From positions 1 to 7,928 of the forward strand of contig JACCTM010000150.1 in NCBI GenBank assembly GCA_013812385.1: DNA of 7,928 nt, written 5' to 3'. Source of the DNA: Geodermatophilaceae bacterium. Its GTDB lineage: Bacteria; Actinomycetota; Actinomycetes; Mycobacteriales; Geodermatophilaceae. Both the position numbers and the translations under genes were made by a program. Below, piece after piece: positions 1 to 7,928 of this stretch. The number at the start of each line of letters is the position of its first letter. The first letter of the stretch is position 1. The notes beneath the pieces were generated by a model. It saw nothing but the letters and a program-made list of their open reading frames with translations. It was not told where the DNA came from and did no database searches.

Positions 1-616
1 CGTCGGGATTCGGCGGCTTGGTGCGAGTCGCGCCGGGATCCGCGGTCACCTCGCACAGCAGCGAACGACCGTATGGCGGGTACTTCGACGACCTGATGGA
101 CGCGATCGAATTCGCGCTCGGTCCCAAACGCTTCGCCGCCACCGTCGAACGCGTGGTCGTCGATCGGGGTGAACTCACCCTGCACGTCGCCCGCGAGCGA
201 CTGGTGCGCCTGTGCAAGACGTTGCGGGACCACGAGGCCCTGCGCTTCGAGCTGCTCTCCAGCTTGTCCGGTGTGGACTATCTGGGCTCCGGTGGCGCGC
301 ACGAGAATCGGTTGCACTCGGTCTACCACGTGACGTCGATGACCTACCGTCGCCGGATCCGCCTGGAAGTTGCCGTCTCCGAGGAGGACGCGACCATCCC
401 GTCGGTGGCCGGCGTCTACCCGACGGCCGACTGGCAGGAACGCGAAACCTGGGACATGTTCGGAATCGTCTTCGAGGGCCATCCCGGCCTCACCCGGATT
501 CTGATGCCCGACGACTGGGACGGCTTCCCACAGCGCAAGGACTACCCGTTGGGCGGCGTACCCGTGGACTACAAGGGCGCCACCATCCCACCGCCCGACG
601 AGCGGAGGAGCTACCG

Positions 617-620
<4 letters not shown>
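1..620 (+). CDS. nuoC: NADH-quinone oxidoreductase subunit C (30 kDa subunit), 5' end missing
   Basis: NuoC is the 30-kDa subunit of complex I. It has no cofactor and packs against NuoD in the connecting module of the cytoplasmic arm. About 205 residues are visible, read from base 3. The family signature is clear: ERETWDMFGI (bases 438-467), then GHP-LTRI-MPDDW and the C-terminal block QRKDYPLGG, ending in PPPDERRSYR before TGA at 618-620. A TTG at 18 and a GTG at 21 could be taken as starts. However, the frame is open to the window edge, and the preceding residues (SGFGG, then LVR) resemble the SGYGRLVR stretch recalled from inside mycobacterial NuoC, which lies well downstream of its start. 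I therefore treat the gene as truncated by the window, with the true start upstream. The last four bases overlap nuoD (ATGA). The usual ERETYD reads ERETWD here, a conservative aromatic change. Family assignment is very secure; the start is not visible. Confidence 0.96.
604..610 (+). promoter_or_regulatory. Ribosome binding site of nuoD
   Basis: GGAGGAG lies inside the last codons of nuoC, with six bases between it and the ATG at 617 (eight from the GGAGG core). This strong Shine-Dalgarno match fixes the nuoD start at 617. The same frame stays open upstream to about 212, but that stretch is the out-of-frame shadow of nuoC. Confidence 0.85.
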
Positions 621-1947
<1,327 letters not shown>

Positions 1948-1951
<4 letters not shown>

Positions 1952-2772
1952 CCGAGGGGGGAGCCGGGCAGTCCGGGAGACACAGTGCAGCCTACGGGCG
2001 CGACGGTACGGCGCACGCGGTGGCCAGTCCGGTGGACCTCGGGGATCTCGGTGCATCACGGACCGAAGAGGTTGTCCCCGAAGATGTTCCACCCCTGACG
2101 GAGCAGACTCGTCGCGAGGTGCGGGAAATCATGGCCCGGTACCCGCGGCCACGTTCAGCTCTGCTGCCGATGCTGCATCTCGTGCAGTCGGTGCAGGGCT
2201 ATGTGAGCTCCGCGGGTGTGGCGCTGTGTGCCGAGGAGTTGAATCTCACCAAGGCGGAAGTCGGCGCGGTCGTCACTTTCTACACGATGTTCAAGCGGCG
2301 GCCGGCCGGGGAATACCTGATCAGCGTCTGCACCAACACCCTGTGCGGCTTCCTCGGCGGTGAGGAGATCTACGCCGCCGTACAGGAGCAACTCGGGATT
2401 CATCACGACCAGACGACCGACGACGGGAAGTTCACCCTCGAGCACGCCGAATGCCTCGCCGCCTGCGACTACGCACCAGTGGTGACCGTCAACTACGAGT
2501 TCTACGACCAGCAGAGCGTGGAGTCGACCACCGCGTTGGTGGACGCGCTACGTGCCGGCGACCGACCGGCGCCGACGCGGGGCGCCCCGCTGTGCAGCTT
2601 TCGGGAGACTTCCCGGGAGATCGCCGGCTTCTCCGAAGCCGACCGCGCGGCGACCGCTTTGGTCGGACCCTCGGTCGGCGAGCCCTCGATCGCCGGTCTT
2701 CGGCTGGCCACCCAGCGCGGGGAACGGGCACCCGCGGGTGGGGCGTCTGCAACCGCCGGGAAGGATGCCTGA
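1948..2772 (+). CDS. nuoE: NADH-quinone oxidoreductase subunit E (24 kDa, 2Fe-2S)
   Basis: NuoE is the 24-kDa thioredoxin-like [2Fe-2S] subunit (cluster N1a) of the NADH-oxidising module and partners NuoF. The protein is 274 residues with an assumed GTG start, somewhat longer than the roughly 250 of Mycobacterium and well above the roughly 170 of E. coli NuoE. The N-terminal 50 residues are low-complexity with no recognised motif. A helical domain follows (about 51-122, RYPRPRSALLPMLHLVQ), then the cluster domain with all four ligands: Cys128 and Cys133 (VCTNTLC) and Cys169 and Cys173 (ECLAACDYAPV). Residues after about 205 form the actinobacterial C-terminal tail, including APTRGAPLC, ending in an Ala/Gly-rich stretch. 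The GTG overlaps the nuoD stop (GTGA), with a modest GGGG at 1937-1940 seven bases upstream. No better in-frame start with ribosome-binding context stands out before the conserved domain, though the exact start is less certain than the identity. Stop TGA is at 2770-2772, three bases before nuoF. Confidence 0.96.
2758..2765 (+). promoter_or_regulatory. Ribosome binding site of nuoF
   Basis: GGGAAGGA at the end of nuoE ends ten bases before the nuoF ATG at 2776. It is a reasonable purine-rich Shine-Dalgarno with slightly long spacing. The ATG at 2765 within it is in another frame and does not open the nuoF reading frame. Confidence 0.55.
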
Positions 2773-2775
2773 CCG

Positions 2776-4100
<1,325 letters not shown>

Positions 4101-4104
<4 letters not shown>

Positions 4105-6533
4105 CGACACAGACACCTGCCGTGGAGACGGTGAGTCTGACCATCGACGGAGTCGAGGTCACTGTCCCAAAGGGCACGCTCCTCATTCGAGCCGCCGAGC
4201 GCATCGGCGTGCAGATCCCGCGGTTCTGCGATCACCCGCTGCTCGACCCGGTCGGCGCCTGTCGGCAGTGCCTGGTCGAGGTCGAGATGGGCGGGCGGAA
4301 GATGCCCAAGCCGCAGGCCTCGTGCACGATCGAGTGCGCCGACGGGATGGTGGTCAACAGTCAGCTCACCTCCGCAGTGGCCGACAAGGCGCAACAGGGC
4401 AACATGGAGTTGCTGCTTATCAACCACCCGCTGGACTGCCCGATCTGCGACAAGGGCGGCGAGTGCCCGTTGCAGAACCAGGCGATGAGCAACGGCCGCG
4501 CGGACTCGCGATTCGTCGACGCCAAGCGGACTTATGAGAAGCCGCTGCCCATCTCGTCGCAGATCCTGCTCGATCGAGAACGATGCGTGCTGTGTGCCAG
4601 GTGCACCCGGTTCTCCCAGCAGATCGCCGGTGACCCGTTCATCGAGCTGTTCGAACGCGGTGCGCTGGAGCAGGTCGCGATCTACGAGGACGAGCCGTTC
4701 TCGTCGTACTTCTCCGGCAACACCATCCAGATCTGTCCGGTCGGCGCACTGACCAGTGCCGCCTATCGGTTCCGGTCCCGCCCGTTCGACCTGGTCTCGG
4801 AGCCCAGCGTCTGCGAGCACTGCGCCTCGGGATGTGCGCAGCGAACCGACATCCGCCGCAATGTCGTCCAGCGACGCCTGGCAGGAGACGACCCGCGGGT
4901 CAACGAGGAATGGAACTGCGACAAGGGCCGCTTCGCCTTCCGGTACGCCACCAGCAACCAGCGGATCATGACTCCGCTCGTCCGCCGCGACGGCGTACTC
5001 ACCGAGGCGTCCTGGACCGAAGCCCTGGAGATGGCTGCCGCCGGCATTGCCGCCGCGATGGCGCAGGGAGCCGGTGGCGTCGGAGTACTGCCTGGTGGCC
5101 GGCTGACCTACGAGGACGCCTACGCCTACGCCAAGTTCGCGCGAGTTGTTTTGGGCACCAACGACATCGACTCCCGGGCCAGGGCACATTCGGAAGAAGA
5201 GGCGCAGTTCCTGGCTGACCGGGTGGCCGGTACGGAGCTCGAAGACAGCGTGACGTATGCCGACCTCAGCGCTGCACCGGCCGTACTCACGGTCGGGTTC
5301 GAATCCGAGGAGGAGTCGCCGATCATCTTCTTGCGGCTGCGCAAGGCTGCGCGTACCTCCGGGCTAGCTGTGTTCGATGTCGCCCCGTTCGCCTCCCGTG
5401 GGCTGTCAAAGATGAACGGGGTAGTCCTGGCCACTCCACCGGGCGCCGAGGTCAGCGTGTTGGGTGCCTTGGCCGACAACACCGCCGGGGGCCCGGGGGC
5501 CAATGCGGCACAAGGTCTTCGCAAACCCGGCGCGGTGATCCTCGTCGGCGAGAGACTCGCCGAATTCCCGGGAGCGTTGTCGGCCGCGGCCAGGCTCGCG
5601 GACGCCACCGGCGCCAAGCTGGCCTGGGTTCCACGCCGAGCCGGTGAACGGGGCGCCATCGAGGCTGGGACGATGCCGAATCTGCTTCCCGGCGGACGTC
5701 GGGTCGACGACGCCGCCTCACGCATCGAACTCGCGAAGGCCTGGCGGATCGATCTGCCACCGACGCCGGGGCGGGACCTGACCGGCATGCTGACCGCCGC
5801 TCGCGACGGGGAACTCGGCGGGCTGCTCGTGGGCGGGCTGGACCCCGACGATCTTCCGGACCCGGTCCTGGCCCGAGAGGCCTTGGCCGCCACCGGTTTC
5901 GTGGTCAGCCTTGAGCTTGCGCCCAGCGTCGTCACCGAGTACGCCGACGTCGTGTTACCCGTTGCCGCAGCACCGGACAAGAGCGGCAGCTATCTCAACT
6001 GGGAGGGCCGACGTCGACCGTTCGAGGCCAGCGTTTCCAGCGGAATGCTCACCGACGGGCGAGTCCTGCACGGCCTGGCCGAGGAACTGGACATCGACTT
6101 AGGGCTGCCCACTCCTGGATCAGCCGCTGTGGAACTCGCCCGGATCGGCCGGCATCGCAGCTCAGCGAACGCCCCGGCTTCGACGACGCGATCACTGAGC
6201 CAGCCGCAGTTGCGCCCCGACGAGGCGATCTTGGCCAGCTGGCACCACCTGCTCGACGAGGGATCTCTGCAGGTCGACGAGCCGGCCCTGGCCGGGACCG
6301 CCCGGCCGGCCAGCGTGCGACTGCCGAAGACGATGGCTACCGCACTCGGGATCGCCGAAGGAGATCATGTGCAGGTCAGCGGCGCCCGCGGAGCGCTGAC
6401 TTTGCCAGCGCAGATCACCGAGATGCCCGATCAAGTCGTCTGGGTCCCGATGCGCTCGCCGGGTAGCGCTGTACGTGCCGCCCTCGGCACCGCCCCTGGC
6501 GGCGTCGTCCGAGTCGCCAAGGGGGAGTCATGA
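4101..6533 (+). CDS. nuoG: NADH-quinone oxidoreductase subunit G (75 kDa, Fe-S)
   Basis: NuoG is the largest cytoplasmic subunit of complex I and carries electrons from NuoF towards NuoI. It has 810 residues, like mycobacterial NuoG (about 800). The N-terminal ferredoxin domain holds the [2Fe-2S] N1b ligands Cys43, Cys54, Cys57 and Cys75. The His-Cys3 motif of N5 is His109, Cys113, Cys116 and Cys122. N4 is ligated by Cys162, Cys165, Cys168 and Cys212 (ICPVG). An additional [4Fe-4S] set, Cys238, Cys241, Cys245 and Cys273, matches cluster N7, the off-pathway cluster also present in E. coli and Thermus. The remainder (about 280-810) is a molybdopterin-oxidoreductase-like domain, degenerate as usual in NuoG and not expected to bind Mo. 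It ends in a beta-barrel-like segment (about 735-808). A Gly/Pro-rich linker sits near 461-475. The ATG overlaps the nuoF stop (ATGA). No clear Shine-Dalgarno lies within 15 bases upstream, suggesting translation by coupling to nuoF. The stop overlaps nuoH. Confidence 0.98.
6521..6527 (+). promoter_or_regulatory. Ribosome binding site of nuoH
   Basis: GGGGGAG lies in the last codons of nuoG, only two bases before the nuoH ATG at 6530 when measured from the final G. The spacing is short, but the purine run and the ATGA overlap together support this start. Confidence 0.5.
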
Positions 6534-7903
6534 TCAGCCACCCGATCGCGGCGGCGTCGCCGACGTTGGCCGACTTCGGCACCGACGTCTGGTGGATCAT
6601 CCTCATCAAGGTCATCGGCATCTTCGCGCTGCTGGTGGTCCTGACGCTGTTCGCCATCCTGTTCGAACGCAAGGTCGTCGGCCGGATGCAGCAACGGATC
6701 GGCCCCAACCGGGTCGGCCCCGGCGGCGCGTTGCAGAGTCTGGCCGACGGCCTGAAGCTGGCGTTCAAGGAAGACATCATGCCGGCACTCGCCGACAAGC
6801 CGATCTATTTTCTTGCGCCGGTAATCGCCACAGTTCCCGCCTTTTTGGCTTTCTCTGTCATCCCGATCGGCCCGGTCGTCAGCATCTTCGGGGAGCGAAC
6901 CCCGTTGCAGCTGACCGATCTTCCGGTCGGCGTGCTGATCGTGCTGGCCTGCTCGGCGATGGGGGTCTACGGAATCGTGCTGGCCGGGTGGGCGTCGGGG
7001 TCGACGTACCCGTTGCTCGGCTCCTTGCGAAGTGCCGCCCAGATGATCAGCTATGAGATCGCGATGGGACTGTCCATTGTCGCGGTGTTCCTCTACGCCG
7101 GGACGATGTCGACGTCGGGGATCGTTGCCGCACAGGAGAGCGGAGGTGAGGTGAGCGCCTTCGGCCTGACCTTCGACGGACCCGGCTGGTACGCCGTCGT
7201 CCTGCCGGTCTCCTTCATCATCTACTGCATCGCGGTCGTCGGCGAGACCAACCGGGCTCCCTTCGACCTACCCGAGGCCGAGTCCGAACTTGTCGGCGGC
7301 TTCCACACCGAGTACTCCTCGTTGAAGTTCGCGCTGTTCTTCCTGGCCGAGTACATCAACATGGTCACCGTCTCCGCGTTGGCCGCGACGATGTTCCTCG
7401 GCGGCTGGCGGGCACCCTGGCCGATCTCGATCTGGGACGGCGCCAACTCCGGCTGGTGGCCGATGCTGTGGTTCGTCGGCAAGGTGATCTTGGGCCTGTT
7501 CGCGTTCGTCTGGTTGCGCGGGACGCTGCCCCGGATGCGCTATGACCAGTTCATGCGCTTCGGCTGGAAAGTCCTCGTGCCGGTCGCGCTGCTCTGGATC
7601 CTCGTCGTGGCCACGATGCGGGTGCTGTCGCGGGAGTACGACTTCTCCGCCGGGGACGTCGCCCTGTACGTGGGCATCCCGGTGTTCGTCCTGGTCATGG
7701 CCGCCGTCTGGCTCTGGCCCAGCAAGGTCCCCGACCCGGTCGAGCGCGACCGGCAGGAGGGAGTGCCGCCGACGACTCCAGGCGCGTTCCCCACACCGCC
7801 GCTGGATCTCGTCGTACCGCCGAGCCCTGAGTTGGTCAAGAAGAACACGGTCAAGCGCGAAGCGGTCGGTGCCGGCAAGCGCAGCGGAGGCACCCGTGCC
7901 TAG
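6530..7903 (+). CDS. nuoH: NADH-quinone oxidoreductase subunit H (membrane subunit)
   Basis: NuoH is the membrane subunit joining the cytoplasmic arm to the proton-pumping arm and forming much of the quinone tunnel. It has 457 residues. Predicted membrane spans by eye are about 22-45, 91-117, 131-153, 172-193, 219-238, 266-291, 310-330, 347-364 and an extra C-terminal span at 377-396. Family motifs are ERKVVGRMQQRIGPNRVGP (46-64), ADGLKLAFKED (72-82), GWASGSTYPLLG-LRS-AQMISYE (153-176) and the acidic loop GETNRAPFDLPEAESELV-GFHTEYSS (238-264). Its Glu/Asp residues are thought to couple quinone chemistry to proton transfer. The C-terminal tail of about 60 residues after the last span is Pro-rich, then basic, and probably cytoplasmic. 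The loop between spans 4 and 5 (about 203-218) looks longer than in the mycobacterial protein as recalled. The ATG overlaps the nuoG stop (ATGA). The TAG stop at 7901-7903 lies inside nuoI. Confidence 0.98.
   Translation: MISHPIAAASPTLADFGTDVWWIILIKVIGIFALLVVLTLFAILFERKVVGRMQQRIGPNRVGPGGALQSLADGLKLAFKEDIMPALADKPIYFLAPVIATVPAFLAFSVIPIGPVVSIFGERTPLQLTDLPVGVLIVLACSAMGVYGIVLAGWASGSTYPLLGSLRSAAQMISYEIAMGLSIVAVFLYAGTMSTSGIVAAQESGGEVSAFGLTFDGPGWYAVVLPVSFIIYCIAVVGETNRAPFDLPEAESELVGGFHTEYSSLKFALFFLAEYINMVTVSALAATMFLGGWRAPWPISIWDGANSGWWPMLWFVGKVILGLFAFVWLRGTLPRMRYDQFMRFGWKVLVPVALLWILVVATMRVLSREYDFSAGDVALYVGIPVFVLVMAAVWLWPSKVPDPVERDRQEGVPPTTPGAFPTPPLDLVVPPSPELVKKNTVKREAVGAGKRSGGTRA
7886..7890 (+). promoter_or_regulatory. 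Ribosome binding site of nuoI
   Basis: GGAGG near the end of nuoH lies five bases before the GTG at 7896. This near-ideal Shine-Dalgarno is the main evidence that nuoI starts at that GTG, inside nuoH. Confidence 0.8.
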
Positions 7904-7928
7904 TCTGCTGCCCAAGCCGCTGCAGGGT
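7896..7928 (+). CDS. nuoI: NADH-quinone oxidoreductase subunit I, first 11 codons (3' end missing)
   Basis: NuoI is the ferredoxin-like subunit carrying clusters N6a and N6b, which pass electrons from NuoG towards NuoB. Only the beginning is in view: GTG at 7896, reading MPSLLPKPLQG and open to the window edge. The call rests on three observations. First, a strong GGAGG sits five bases upstream. Second, the start overlaps the nuoH stop by eight bases, in keeping with the tight packing of the operon. Third, nuoI is the conserved gene after nuoH. The visible peptide also fits a NuoI N-terminus, where a short variable lead precedes a GFGVTF-like stretch; the final Gly could be its first residue, which is inference. 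No Fe-S motif is visible because it lies beyond the window. Confidence 0.82.
   Translation, partial: MPSLLPKPLQG

Noticed and set aside
212..616. Upstream extension of the nuoD frame overlapping nuoC
   Set aside because: It is an out-of-frame reading of nuoC. The strong GGAGG at 604-608 and the ATG at 617 give a NuoD of normal length.
2729..2740. Perfect 12-base palindrome CACCCGCGGGTG near the end of nuoE
   Set aside because: It would form only a 4-base stem with a 4-base loop, has no T-run after it, and lies within the coding tail of nuoE. It is unlikely to be a terminator and is expected by chance at this GC content.
4380..5070. Possibility that the molybdopterin-like part of NuoG is a separate formate-dehydrogenase or similar enzyme fused in
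   Set aside because: This domain is normal in bacterial NuoG, the N7 cysteines belong to it, and gene length and context match ordinary complex I.
5484..5501. G/C-run GCCGGGGGCCCGGGGGCC within nuoG
   Set aside because: It encodes a Gly/Pro-rich linker in a variable part of NuoG. No promoter, terminator or repeat structure accompanies it.
5126..5980. Minus-strand open frame of 284 codons within nuoG
   Set aside because: It is an antisense shadow of the nuoG molybdopterin-like domain, of low-complexity Ser/Ala/Arg composition with no recognisable domain.

Overview
This window is one uninterrupted stretch of a nuo operon. It encodes the proton-pumping NADH:quinone oxidoreductase (respiratory complex I, NDH-1). 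All genes are on the + strand, in the order nuoC (5' end missing), nuoD, nuoE, nuoF, nuoG, nuoH and the first 11 codons of nuoI. The order is the conserved bacterial one, so nuoA and nuoB are expected just upstream and nuoJ-N downstream. Neither flank is in view.

The organism is most likely a high-GC member of the Actinomycetota. The base composition is strongly GC-rich with G/C-biased third codon positions, and GTG starts are used. Several protein features match the actinobacterial versions as recalled from Mycobacterium and Streptomyces: the RPYGGYFD block near the N-terminus of NuoC, the long C-terminal tail of NuoE containing APTRGAPLC, the LTPV-SR-W-ESWTLA opening of NuoF, and NuoG ending in a long degenerate molybdopterin-oxidoreductase-like domain. 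The genus cannot be named from the sequence alone.

Layout: nuoC to about base 620, nuoD 617-1951, nuoE 1948-2772, nuoF 2776-4104, nuoG 4101-6533, nuoH 6530-7903, nuoI from 7896 off the right edge. Four junctions are 4-base ATGA/GTGA stop-start overlaps (C/D, D/E, F/G, G/H). E/F is a 3-base gap and H/I an 8-base overlap. There is no intergenic space for a promoter or terminator, so the genes are almost certainly co-transcribed and translationally coupled.

How they work together: NuoE, NuoF and NuoG form the NADH-dehydrogenase module, with FMN and clusters N1a, N3, N1b, N4, N5 and N7. NuoC, NuoD and NuoI (with NuoB) form the connecting quinone-reducing module. NuoH is the membrane subunit that docks this arm and shapes the quinone chamber. 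All expected Fe-S ligands in NuoE, NuoF and NuoG are present, as are the quinone-site His and Tyr of NuoD, so the complex looks functional. No mobile element, CRISPR array, RNA gene or novel system is visible. The points worth a second look are small: two substitutions in normally near-invariant NuoF motifs, lineage-specific tails and a loop insertion, and a nuoG start without a recognisable ribosome binding site.
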